From Sphingobium sp. MI1205 (GTDB lineage Bacteria > Pseudomonadota > Alphaproteobacteria > Sphingomonadales > Sphingomonadaceae): a stretch of 64,000 bases of DNA. Made by a program: the position numbers and the translations under genes. The notes below the pieces were generated by a model that was not told the DNA's origin, did no database searches, and was given only the letters and a program-made list of their open reading frames with translations. Of the stretch, positions 1 to 7,997 are shown piece after piece. The stretch spans positions 2,733,501 through 2,797,500 of the forward strand of contig NZ_CP005188.1 of NCBI RefSeq assembly GCF_001563285.1. The letters are read 5' to 3'. Position 1 is the first letter of the stretch. The number at the start of each line of letters is the position of its first letter.

Positions 1-67
1 CCCGGGCGCGACACCCATTGAACCATCTGTTCCGCAGCCCCAATTAGGATCTATTGGAGGAGCAGCA

Positions 68-490
68 ATGGCGCTTTCGCAAGACCAGTTTGACCGGATG
101 GTACGCGACATGCCCGGCTTTGGCCGCGACCCCGCATCGGTGCGGCGGCGGATCGAGGCTATGGAAGCCTTGTTGGAGGGGCTGTTCGTCATCCCCGGCA
201 CCAACCGGCGCGTGGGGCTGGACAGCCTGGTCGGCCTGATCCCGGTCGTGGGTGATTTGGCCACTGCGGCGATGGGCGCGTGGATCGTGTGGGAAGCCCG
301 AAACCTGGGCATGTCAAAATGGCAATTGACGCGCATGGCGGCGAATGTGGGTTTCGACACGGTCGTCGGCGCGATTCCCTTTGCCGGGGATGTTTTCGAT
401 TTTCTGTTCAAATCCAACACCAAGAACCTGCGCCTCATTCGCAGGCATCTGGACAGGCATCATCCCTCAACGGCCACGATCGACCTATAG
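68..490 (+). CDS. DUF4112 domain protein
   Basis: A 140-residue protein of the DUF4112 family, whose function is not known. The family core is visible: residues 30-55 carry the turn 'PGTNRRVGLDSLVGLIPVVGD', followed by a glycine/alanine-rich hydrophobic stretch (about 55-72) and a second 'GAIPFAGDVFDFLFKSN' segment near 98-115. These look like two membrane-associated hairpins, suggesting a small inner-membrane protein. A purine-rich ribosome binding site (TTGGAGGAG) lies just upstream of the ATG. It converges with the RNase T2 gene, with about 20 bp between the stops. Family assignment is confident; role is unknown. Confidence 0.85.
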   Translation: MALSQDQFDRMVRDMPGFGRDPASVRRRIEAMEALLEGLFVIPGTNRRVGLDSLVGLIPVVGDLATAAMGAWIVWEARNLGMSKWQLTRMAANVGFDTVVGAIPFAGDVFDFLFKSNTKNLRLIRRHLDRHHPSTATIDL

Positions 491-509
491 CCGGGCCCAT
501 ATCGCCGAT

Positions 510-1316
510 TCAGTTGGCTGGCGCCTGCGCATTGGGGTCCAGGTCAAGGATCAGCGCTGGACGACGCGGCGGCGTCGATCCGGGCCTTTTCGTGCGTGGC
601 ATGGCCGGCCCCGGTTCGATACGGAGACGGCTGGTGGCTTTCGCGCCTCGCTGGTGAGCGGGGCAGCGAGCAAACTCCATCGCCCGATCCATGCAAATCC
701 AGATTTCCTTCAGGCGGTTAGCGCGCGCCGTTTGCACCCGGATCATCTCTGGCTTCAGACGCGAATTTACGCGGGCGAAGGCCGCGACAAAGTCAGCTAC
801 CGTAAGGGTGCCGCGCCGCGCCAGGGCGTTCATGTCGGGATAGCGGATTGATCCGTAAAGGGCGCGGGCAAGATCAAAATATAGTTCCGGCCTTGTCGCC
901 ATGCAGCTGCCATGCTTGGCCCATTCATGCTGGAGCAGCTGGACCGACGGCGTCGTACAGAGATTTTCCCGGATAAGCTTTCGGGGAAGGAGCTTGGCGG
1001 GGCGGCAATATTGCGGCCATTCAGCCCCCGCTCCTTCGGGCCATAGACCGTGCAGGACGAAACCGAAACGGCCGCTGCGGCCGCCACATTGGAAGGCGCT
1101 GTCTGCGCCCCGCGCCGTCGCACAATATTGGGGCGACCAGCTCAGGGCGAGCGTATAGCCGCCTATGGGAAGAAAACGGCGCGGCTCACTGGCGCTCGCA
1201 GTGTCCAGGCGAGGCTGGGGAAACTGTGCGGGAGGGCTGCACGAAGCCGCCTGCGCCAGAGCCGTACCGGGCGCGACCAACAACAGGAGCGCCGCGATCT
1301 TTTCAAGCAAAGGCAA
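510..1316 (-). CDS. Ribonuclease T2 family protein, secreted
   Basis: A 268-residue RNase T2 homologue with an N-terminal signal peptide (hydrophobic run AALLLLVAPGTALA, cleavage expected near residue 21). Both conserved active-site segments are present: CAS I as FVLHGLWPE and CAS II as HEWAKHGSC, each carrying a catalytic histidine, plus the early LSWSPQYC strand with a structural cysteine. The enzyme would cleave RNA in the periplasm or outside the cell by transphosphorylation. The C-terminal 50 residues are rich in Pro and Arg and may be disordered. Its start overlaps the nadC stop by 14 nt, so it is probably translated from the nadA-nadC messenger. There is no evident metabolic link to NAD synthesis. 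Confidence 0.88.
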   Translation of the reverse strand: MPLLEKIAALLLLVAPGTALAQAASCSPPAQFPQPRLDTASASEPRRFLPIGGYTLALSWSPQYCATARGADSAFQCGGRSGRFGFVLHGLWPEGAGAEWPQYCRPAKLLPRKLIRENLCTTPSVQLLQHEWAKHGSCMATRPELYFDLARALYGSIRYPDMNALARRGTLTVADFVAAFARVNSRLKPEMIRVQTARANRLKEIWICMDRAMEFARCPAHQRGAKATSRLRIEPGPAMPRTKRPGSTPPRRPALILDLDPNAQAPAN

Positions 1317-2151
1317 AGTCCAGGCCGATATCGGCGGCGGGGGCGGACTGGGTCAGCCGTCCCACGCTGATAAAGGTGACGCCGGTTTCCGCCTTCGCGC
1401 GGATCGTCTGGAGCGTGACGCCGCCAGATGCTTCGGTAGGAACGCGCCCCCCGACCAGCGTGACCGCGCCGCGCAATGTGGGTGCATCCATATTATCGAG
1501 CAGCAGGTGGGTCGCCCCGGCCGCAAGCGCGGGCTCGATCTGATCGACGCGATCGACCTCCACGATGATCCGCTCGATCCCCGCCGCAGCGGCGCGGTGG
1601 ACTGCCTCCTCAACGGATCCCGCGACGGCGACGTGATTGTCCTTGATCATCGCCGCGTCCCACAGCCCCATGCGATGGTTGGTCGCGCCGCCCATACGCG
1701 TGGCATATTTCTCCAGCACGCGAAGCCCGGGAATAGTCTTGCGGGTATCAAGCAGCGTAGCGCCGGTGCCCATGATCGCGTCCACATAAGCGCGCGTCAT
1801 GGTGGCAATGCCGGTCAGATGCTGGACGGTGTTGAGGGCGGATCGCTCCGCCGTCAGCATCGCGCGCGCCTTGCCCCGAATGCGCATGATGTCAGTGCCT
1901 GGTCCCACGCGGTCGCCATCCTGCTGGAGCAGTTCAATCTCCACATCCGCATCGAGCGCGCGGAAAAAAGCGGCGGCAATCGGAAGCCCGGCGAGCGTTA
2001 CAGCGTCGCGACTGTCCATGACCCCGTCGAAGATCGCATCCTGCGGAATCACCGCTTCGCTGGTGACGTCGCGACCTTCCGGACCAAGATCCTCTGCGAG
2101 CGTGGAAGCGATGAAGGCGTCGAGATCGAAGCCGGGGAGCGTAAAAGTCAT
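1303..2151 (-). CDS. nadC: Nicotinate-nucleotide pyrophosphorylase (carboxylating)
   Basis: Quinolinate phosphoribosyltransferase of 282 residues, converting quinolinate and PRPP to nicotinate mononucleotide and CO2. Diagnostic motifs are ERSALNTVQHLTGIAT, the DTRKTIPGLR substrate-binding segment, GGATNHRMGL and IKDNH. The start was placed at the ATG giving MTFTLPGFDLDAF, four bases after the nadA stop. Longer in-frame starts would lie inside nadA and give an arginine/tryptophan-rich leader that looks like out-of-frame translation. Second gene of a nadA-nadC-RNase T2 run. nadB, which makes the substrate of NadA, lies about 60 kb away at the right end of the window. Confidence 0.95.
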   Translation of the reverse strand: MTFTLPGFDLDAFIASTLAEDLGPEGRDVTSEAVIPQDAIFDGVMDSRDAVTLAGLPIAAAFFRALDADVEIELLQQDGDRVGPGTDIMRIRGKARAMLTAERSALNTVQHLTGIATMTRAYVDAIMGTGATLLDTRKTIPGLRVLEKYATRMGGATNHRMGLWDAAMIKDNHVAVAGSVEEAVHRAAAAGIERIIVEVDRVDQIEPALAAGATHLLLDNMDAPTLRGAVTLVGGRVPTEASGGVTLQTIRAKAETGVTFISVGRLTQSAPAADIGLDFAFA

Positions 2152-2155
2152 GTCG

Positions 2156-3142
2156 TCAGCGATTCCCCACGTCGCCCTTGCCCACCGTGCCGCTGGCCAT
2201 CTCCAACATGCGGTCCAGGCTCTTGCGGGCACCAAGGCGCAGATTCTCATCCATCTCGATGCGCGGCTGTAGATCGCGGAGCGCCAGATAGAGCTTCTCC
2301 ATCGTGTTGAGCGCCATGTACGGACAGACATTGCAGTTGCAATTCCCGTCCGCGCCGGGTGCGCCGATGAAGCTCTTGTCGGGCACCGCCTTCTGCATCT
2401 GGTGGATGATATGCGGTTCGGTGGCGACGATCAGCGTGTCGCCGGTCATCGTCTTGGCATATTGCAGGATGCCGCTGGTCGATCCGACATAGTCCGCGTG
2501 ATCGACGATATATGGCGGGCACTCGGGGTGAGCGGCGACAGGCGCGTCGGGATGCTCGGCCTTCAGCTTCAGCAGTTCGGTCTCGCTGAACGCCTCATGG
2601 ACGATGCACACGCCAGGCCACAACAGCATGTCGCGGTCGAACTTGCGCATGAGGTAGCCGCCCAGATGCTTGTCGGGGCCGAAGATGATCTTCTGGTCCT
2701 TCGGGATCTGGCTCAGGATCGTTTCCGCCGACGATGATGTGACGATGATGTCGCTCAGCGCTTTCACTTCGGCCGAGCAGTTGATGTAGCTCAAGGCGAT
2801 ATGGTCGGGATGCGCTTCCCGGAATGCCTTGAACTGCGCGGGCGGGCAGCTGTCCTCCAGCGAGCAGCCGGCATCCATGTCCGGCAAGACGACGATCTTT
2901 TCAGGCGACAGGATCTTGGCGGTTTCAGCCATGAAGCGCACGCCGCAAAAGGCGATGACTTCCGCATCCGTCTCCGCCGCCTTGCGCGAAAGCTCCAGAC
3001 TGTCGCCAACGAAGTCGGACAGGTCCTGGATTTCGGGCTTTTGATAATAATGGCCGAGGATGACGGCGTTGCGTTCCTTGCGCAGGCGGTCGATTTCCGC
3101 GCGCAGATCAACCCCCTGGGGGATTCCCGTGATGGCGTTCAT
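2156..3142 (-). CDS. nadA: Quinolinate synthase NadA
   Basis: A 328-residue NadA that condenses iminoaspartate with dihydroxyacetone phosphate to quinolinate. The three cysteines that ligate the labile [4Fe-4S] cluster are visible at about C93 (AGCSLED), C208 (HPECPP) and C273 (NVCPYM). The phosphate-binding and active-site segments GHYYQ, DFVGDSLELS and ATEPHIIHQM are also present. Length matches the short bacterial NadA class. It leads the operon with nadC, with a gap of only a few bases. The 70 bp upstream separates it from the MBL hydrolase on the same strand. Confidence 0.96.
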   Translation of the reverse strand: MNAITGIPQGVDLRAEIDRLRKERNAVILGHYYQKPEIQDLSDFVGDSLELSRKAAETDAEVIAFCGVRFMAETAKILSPEKIVVLPDMDAGCSLEDSCPPAQFKAFREAHPDHIALSYINCSAEVKALSDIIVTSSSAETILSQIPKDQKIIFGPDKHLGGYLMRKFDRDMLLWPGVCIVHEAFSETELLKLKAEHPDAPVAAHPECPPYIVDHADYVGSTSGILQYAKTMTGDTLIVATEPHIIHQMQKAVPDKSFIGAPGADGNCNCNVCPYMALNTMEKLYLALRDLQPRIEMDENLRLGARKSLDRMLEMASGTVGKGDVGNR

Positions 3143-3214
3143 TGTCCCTACTCCTCAAGGGCCTTGTTCAGCGCGCCCCTAGCGGGCGTTGGCCCGATTG
3201 GCCAGTATTTGATC

Positions 3215-4102
3215 CTAGCATAGCCGCCAGCGGCCATCCGCCATGGCGGTAGCGACACCTCGCCCGCCAAGGTCGATGAGATGCGCCAGCACCGAACGGC
3301 CCGCAGCAGGATGCAACCGCGCATCCACGCCCCGATACATTTCGGCCACCATCTCGGGGACTTCCGATGCACCATTACGCTCCAGGAAGCGCACGATCTG
3401 ACCCTCACGCTGCTTGCGGTGTCCCATCATGCCGCGCACCAGCCGCCGGGGATTTTTGACCGCCTCGCCATGGGCAGGATAATAGACCGCGTCTTCTCGA
3501 TCGAGCAGGCGCTGCATCGAGCGCATATAGTCAGCCATGTCGCCATCCGGGGGCGAGATGACGCTGGTGGACCAGCCCATGACATGATCGCCCGTAAAGA
3601 GCGCGTTCTCCTCAACCAGGGCGAAACAGAGATGGTTCGAGGTATGGCCGGGCGTGGCGACAGCTTCCAGCGTCCAGCCCTCCCCGGCCAACCGATCCCC
3701 ATCGGCCATTATGCTGTCGGGGCTGTAGTGGATGTCGAACGCAGCGTCGGCGCGCGGCCCGTCATCCTCCAACGCCAACGGAGCGCAACCAATGACCGGC
3801 GCGCCTGTCCTGGCAGAGAGCGGCGCTGCCGCAGGACTGTGGTCACGATGCGTGTGGGTACAAAGGATCGCGCGCACCGGGCGGTCGCCTACGGCGGCAA
3901 TCAGCGCGGCAAGATGATCCGCATCGTCCGGGCCGGGATCGACGACGGCGAGATCGCTGCCGCCTACGAGGTACGTTTGCGTGCCGGTATAGGTAAAGGG
4001 CGATGGGTTGGGCGCCAGCACGCGGCCTACCAGCGGTGAAATCTGCAGCAATGCGCCAGTGGGCATGTCGGCTGTGTCGGAAGCGGAGGCCATGCGCCTC
4101 AT
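3215..4102 (-). CDS. MBL-fold metallo-hydrolase (LACTB2/glyoxalase II-like)
   Basis: A 295-residue metallo-beta-lactamase-fold protein. The binuclear metal motif HTHRDH is at about residues 83-88. Further metal ligands sit in GHTSNH, TGDHVMGW and PAHGEA. The C-terminal region (last 80 residues) is helical and resembles the winged-helix extension of LACTB2-type hydrolases ('RGMMGHRKQREGQIVRFLE'). No signal peptide is seen, so it is probably cytoplasmic. The substrate cannot be read from sequence; thioester or RNA hydrolysis are both known in the superfamily. Start choice is uncertain by up to 12 residues (in-frame ATGs at residues 4 and 13). Confidence 0.85.
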   Translation of the reverse strand: MRRMASASDTADMPTGALLQISPLVGRVLAPNPSPFTYTGTQTYLVGGSDLAVVDPGPDDADHLAALIAAVGDRPVRAILCTHTHRDHSPAAAPLSARTGAPVIGCAPLALEDDGPRADAAFDIHYSPDSIMADGDRLAGEGWTLEAVATPGHTSNHLCFALVEENALFTGDHVMGWSTSVISPPDGDMADYMRSMQRLLDREDAVYYPAHGEAVKNPRRLVRGMMGHRKQREGQIVRFLERNGASEVPEMVAEMYRGVDARLHPAAGRSVLAHLIDLGGRGVATAMADGRWRLC

Positions 4103-4253
4103 GTGCCCATTTAGCGGGGATTTTCAAGGGCGCGGTGATGAGGGATTCCGTTTGGGGGAAGGCTGCCCTAATATCCCCACTTCCGTTCGTGCGGGGTGAG
4201 TAGATTGGCAGGCGGTCGCGAGGATCGCCGCGAACGGGCGTTGGGAGTGCAAG

Positions 4254-5141
4254 TTGCGAGATCTGGTGGAAGCATGGCGGCATCATCTGACGCTCGACCG
4301 CCGACGCTCAACGCATACGGTACGCGCCTATATGGCGACGGCCGAGCGGCTGATCGCGTTTCTTGAAGAGCATCGCGGCGGCCCGGTGAGCGCAGCGACA
4401 CTGGCGACGATCGAGCAAGCCGACCTTCGCGCTTTTTTGACGGTGCGACGGATGGACGGGATCGGCAATGGGTCTGCGGCGCGGGAGCTATCGGCCGTGC
4501 GGGGCTTTCTGAAATTCACTGGCGGCGAAGACGCGCGCGTGCCGTTGCTGAAGGGGCCGAGGGTAAAGCGCGGGTTGCCGCGACCTGTGTCACCCGACGA
4601 AGCGGTCGCGCTGGCCGCGGATATTGCGGAATCCGCGCGAGAAGGGTGGATCGGCGCACGCGACTGGGCGGTGCTGCTGTTGTTGTACGGCGCTGGATTG
4701 CGGATTGGTGAGGCGATGGCGCTGACCGGCGACGTCATGCCGCTAGGCGAAACGCTGCGCGTGACGGGCAAGCGGGGGAAAACGCGGATCGTGCCGCTGC
4801 TGCCGCAGGTGCGGGAAGCCATCGAAAAATATGTTGCGGCATGCCCCCATCCGCTGGAGCAGCGCCAGCCACTGTTCCGTGGCGCGCGGGGCGGGCCATT
4901 GTCGGCTGCGATCATCCGGCGGGCAGTGCAGGGCGCCCGGGGCAGGCTGGGACTGTCGGATCGAACGACCCCCCACGCGCTGCGACACAGTTTCGCGACG
5001 CATCTGCTCGGACGCGGGGCGGACTTACGCTCGCTTCAGGAACTGCTGGGGCATGCCAGCCTGTCGTCCACGCAAATTTATACCCAGGTGGATGCGGCAC
5101 ATCTGCTGGACGTGTATCGGAACGCACATCCGCGCGCCTGA
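4254..5141 (+). CDS. xerC: Tyrosine recombinase XerC
   Basis: A 295-residue site-specific tyrosine recombinase of XerC type, expected to act with XerD at dif to resolve chromosome dimers. An N-terminal SAM-like core-binding domain covers about residues 1-90. The catalytic residues are readable: R150 (YGAGLRIGEA), the beta-hairpin lysine near K173-K176, H241 and R244 (HALRHSFATHLL), H267 (LLGHASL) and nucleophile Y276 (TQIYTQVD). The only in-frame start near the conserved N terminus is TTG; no ATG or GTG occurs between the upstream in-frame stop and this codon. It is transcribed away from the MBL hydrolase and converges with the DedA gene. Confidence 0.9.
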   Translation: MRDLVEAWRHHLTLDRRRSTHTVRAYMATAERLIAFLEEHRGGPVSAATLATIEQADLRAFLTVRRMDGIGNGSAARELSAVRGFLKFTGGEDARVPLLKGPRVKRGLPRPVSPDEAVALAADIAESAREGWIGARDWAVLLLLYGAGLRIGEAMALTGDVMPLGETLRVTGKRGKTRIVPLLPQVREAIEKYVAACPHPLEQRQPLFRGARGGPLSAAIIRRAVQGARGRLGLSDRTTPHALRHSFATHLLGRGADLRSLQELLGHASLSSTQIYTQVDAAHLLDVYRNAHPRA

Positions 5142-5157
5142 TCGCATCGTATGACGA

Positions 5158-5757
5158 TCAGCCCCTGGGCTTCCACGTGGCAAGACGCCAGAGGTAAAGG
5201 GCGATTGCTCCTACAACGCAGGCGGTCGCAACTGGCCCCACATATTTGTCAATGTCGCGGAAATTCTGGCCCAGAAGAAATCCCGCATAGGCCAGGATGA
5301 TATTCCAGATCAGCGCCCCACCCGCCGTCCAGGCCAAAAACTTGAAATGGCCCATGCGGAACAGCCCTGCCGGCAGCGAAATCATGGTGCGGAAGGCGGG
5401 CAGGAAGCGGAAGACGAAGACGACGATCTGGCCATATTTCCCGAATATATGGTCCAGCGCCTCCACATCCCTCCATTCCAGTGTCGCCCAACGGCCATAA
5501 CGATCGACCAATGGCTTCAAGCGATGAAATCCCAGGACATGACCCACCAGATACCAGAAATAATTGCCGACGGTCGTGCCGAGCGTCCCCGCCAGCAGCA
5601 GCCACTCCATCGACATCCGGCCTTGCCCAACCCGGATGCCGCCAATCCCCATGATCAGTTCCGATGGTATCGGCGGAAAGACATTTTCTATCACCATCAG
5701 GGCAAAAATACCCCAATAGCCGCCCGCGTCGATCAGGTGGAGAACCCAGTCGGTCAC
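5158..5757 (-). CDS. DedA family membrane protein
   Basis: A 199-residue DedA/VTT-domain inner-membrane protein. The DedA signature is clear: the N-terminal helix GYWGIFALMVIENVFPPIPSELIMGIGG, then GTTVGNYFWYLVGHVLG, and the conserved FRFLPAFRTMISLPAGLFRMGHFKF segment with its functional arginine. Four to five hydrophobic segments are apparent. Members are implicated in lipid (undecaprenyl phosphate, phosphatidylethanolamine) translocation and membrane homeostasis. It converges with xerC and is followed upstream by gshB on the same strand, about 30 bp apart, but no functional link to glutathione is apparent. Confidence 0.9.
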   Translation of the reverse strand: MTDWVLHLIDAGGYWGIFALMVIENVFPPIPSELIMGIGGIRVGQGRMSMEWLLLAGTLGTTVGNYFWYLVGHVLGFHRLKPLVDRYGRWATLEWRDVEALDHIFGKYGQIVVFVFRFLPAFRTMISLPAGLFRMGHFKFLAWTAGGALIWNIILAYAGFLLGQNFRDIDKYVGPVATACVVGAIALYLWRLATWKPRG

Positions 5758-5788
5758 TTGCGCCTCGCTATGATAGCGGGGTCAAGCG

Positions 5789-6763
5789 TCAAGCGGCGGC
5801 CCGCGCAGCCAGGCGGGCGTCGATGGCGTCCCAGATCATGCCGCCGGTGTCCGTGCCATTAAAGGCGTCGATCGAGACGATGCCGGTAGGAGAGGTCACG
5901 TTTATTTCGGTGAGCCACTCACCCCCTATAACGTCAATGCCGACGAACAGCAGGCCGCGACGTTTGAGTTCCGGCCCCATGGCTGCACAGATTTCCAGTT
6001 CCCGATCGGTCAGTTCGGTCTTGGCAGCCGATCCGCCGACCGCAAGGTTTGACCGTATTTCGCCAGCGCCGGGAATGCGGTTGATCGCACCTGCGATCTC
6101 GCCGTCGATAAGAACGATACGCTTGTCGCCTTGCGCGACGCCCGGAATGAACGCCTGAACCATGAAAGGCTCGACCCACGACGCGTTGAACAGTTCCACC
6201 AGTGCGGAGAGGTTTGCGCCGGATTGGCCGACATGAAAGACGGCATTGCCCGCATTGCCGTAGAGCGGCTTGACGACGACTTCCCCATGTTCGGCCAGAA
6301 AGCTCTTAACCTCGGCCAGGTCGCGGGTGATCATCGTCGGCGGCATGAATCGCGCATAGTCCAGGACGAACAGCTTTTCAGGCGCGTTTCGAACCGAAGC
6401 CGGGTCGTTCACAACCAGCGTTTCGTCCTGCACACGTTCGAGCAGGTGAGTGGCAGTGATATAGCTGAGATCGAAGGGCGGGTCCTGTCGCATCAGCACG
6501 ACGTCCACGTCGCGACCAAGGTCGAGGAGCTCCGATGCCCCAAAGGCGAAATGATCGCCGTCCACCTTCTGCACCTTGACGGGACGGGCCTTCGCCAGGA
6601 TGCGACCGTCGCGATAGGTGAGGTCGGGCGCGAGATAATGGTAGAGGCGATGCCCCCTCGCCTGCCCCGCCAGCATGATGTGGAAGGTCGAATCGCCCTT
6701 GATATTGATCCCTTCCATCGGGTCCATCTGCACAGCGACGGTCAGGGGGTTGAGATCGGTCAT
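5789..6763 (-). CDS. gshB: Glutathione synthase
   Basis: A 324-residue prokaryotic GshB that joins gamma-glutamylcysteine and glycine using ATP. N-terminal substrate-binding domain: VAVQMDPMEGINIKGDSTFHIMLAGQARGH. ATP-grasp domain: VVKPLYGNAGNAVFHV, FMVQAFIPGVAQGDKRIVLIDGE and the final LTEINVTSPTG metal-binding segment. Length is typical of the family (about 315 residues). It sits between DedA and the yraN/rsmI pair, all on the minus strand. Confidence 0.95.
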   Translation of the reverse strand: MTDLNPLTVAVQMDPMEGINIKGDSTFHIMLAGQARGHRLYHYLAPDLTYRDGRILAKARPVKVQKVDGDHFAFGASELLDLGRDVDVVLMRQDPPFDLSYITATHLLERVQDETLVVNDPASVRNAPEKLFVLDYARFMPPTMITRDLAEVKSFLAEHGEVVVKPLYGNAGNAVFHVGQSGANLSALVELFNASWVEPFMVQAFIPGVAQGDKRIVLIDGEIAGAINRIPGAGEIRSNLAVGGSAAKTELTDRELEICAAMGPELKRRGLLFVGIDVIGGEWLTEINVTSPTGIVSIDAFNGTDTGGMIWDAIDARLAARAAA

Positions 6764-6793
6764 CGGACTAGCTGTTCCTTCCGTTCAGGGCTG

Positions 6794-7147
6794 TCACCCC
6801 CCATGCCAGACATTCGCCAGATGGCGCGGCGCGCGCCCCGGTGCAAGGAGGATCACATCGATCCGCATATCATCACCGGGCTTCGCAAGATCGTAGAACA
6901 GCATTTCTGCCGCCGCAGCGACGCGCGACAGGCGGCGCTCGTCGATGGCAAGGTCCAGATCGGCGCCGCTTGCACGGGCCTTCACCTCGACAAAGGCAAG
7001 CATCGCGCCGCGCCGGGCGACCAGATCAACCTCGCCCGCTGGAGTGCGCAAACGGCGGCCGACGATCTGCCAGCCCTTCAGGCGCAACCACCAGCCCGCG
7101 ATGCGCTCCGCCTGTCGCCCGCGCCTCTCGGCCTGCTGACGCCTCAC
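6794..7147 (-). CDS. YraN family (UPF0102) nuclease-fold protein
   Basis: A 117-residue YraN/UPF0102 protein with the restriction-endonuclease-like fold: the acid/lysine motif GEVDLVARRGAMLAFVEVKAR carries the D...ExK residues expected of this family. The exact role is not established. Its start overlaps the rsmI stop by 4 nt (ATGA), so the two are translationally coupled. In Escherichia coli yraN is also beside rsmI (yraL) and lpoA (yraM), and the same three families are adjacent here. Confidence 0.9.
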   Translation of the reverse strand: MRRQQAERRGRQAERIAGWWLRLKGWQIVGRRLRTPAGEVDLVARRGAMLAFVEVKARASGADLDLAIDERRLSRVAAAAEMLFYDLAKPGDDMRIDVILLAPGRAPRHLANVWHGG

Positions 7148-7986
7148 CCTTTCAGTTCCATCGCACGTGTGTAAAGGGCGCGGCGGTCGAGACCCAGCTT
7201 CTTGGCCACTTCCCCGGCCGCCTTGGAGACCGGAAGCCGCTCCATCGCTTCCAGCAGGGCAGCGTCGGCATCCTCTGCGCTGGCTGGCGGCGCTTCGCCC
7301 GGAGGGCCGACGATGACGACGATCTCGCCTTTGGGTGGAGCGTCCGCATAGCGGGCGGAAAGCTCGGAGAGGGTGCCGGTCCGCGTTTCCTCAAACGTCT
7401 TGCTGATTTCACGCGATACGGCGGCGTCACGGTCACCCAGATGCTCCGCCATGGCGGCAAGGCTTTCGGAAAGACGCGGCCCGCTTTCGTAGAAGATGAG
7501 CGTGGCGCGCAGCGCGGCGACTTCGCCCAGAGCGTCCGCGCGCGCCTTCTGCTTGGCGGGCAGGAACCCCATGAAAAGGAAACGGTCGGTGGGGAGGCCC
7601 GACAGGGTGAGCGCGGCGATGACCGCGCTGGGGCCGGGAAGCGTCGTGATGGTCCGTCCAGCGGCACGGGCGTCGCGAACCAGCTTGTAGCCCGGATCGG
7701 AAATGAGCGGCGTGCCCGCGTCGGAAAGCAGCGCGACCGATTCGCCCGCCATGCGCTCGATCAGGCGCGCACGCACGCCTTCGGCGCTATGGTCATGATA
7801 GGGGATCATCGGCCGGTCTGATCCCGCATGCCGCAATAAGCGTGCGCTCACCCGTGTATCTTCCACGGCGATTACATCGGCAAGGCGCAGGACTTCGGCT
7901 GCGCGCGGGCTAAGGTCTCCAAGGTTGCCGATCGGCCCCGCAACGATGTAAAGCCCGGGCTCCAGCCCAGAAGATTGAGTTTCCAT
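7144..7986 (-). CDS. rsmI: 16S rRNA (cytidine(1402)-2'-O)-methyltransferase RsmI
   Basis: A 280-residue tetrapyrrole-methylase-fold enzyme that methylates the 2'-OH of C1402 in the ribosomal P site using SAM. Family marks: GLYIVAGPIGNLGDLSPRA, AVEDTRVSARLL, YHDHSAEGVRARL, LLSDAGTPLISDPGYKLV, the substrate segment LPGPSAVIAALTLSGLPTDRFLFMGFLP, and a C-terminal helical extension ('KAAGEVAKKLGLDRRALYTRAMELKG'). The start is the ATG at the beginning of METQSSGLEPG; longer in-frame starts extend into the divergent LpoA-like gene. Only 11 bp separate the two divergent starts, so promoters must overlap. Confidence 0.94.
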   Translation of the reverse strand: METQSSGLEPGLYIVAGPIGNLGDLSPRAAEVLRLADVIAVEDTRVSARLLRHAGSDRPMIPYHDHSAEGVRARLIERMAGESVALLSDAGTPLISDPGYKLVRDARAAGRTITTLPGPSAVIAALTLSGLPTDRFLFMGFLPAKQKARADALGEVAALRATLIFYESGPRLSESLAAMAEHLGDRDAAVSREISKTFEETRTGTLSELSARYADAPPKGEIVVIVGPPGEAPPASAEDADAALLEAMERLPVSKAAGEVAKKLGLDRRALYTRAMELKG

Positions 7987-7997
7987 AAGGACGCCAG

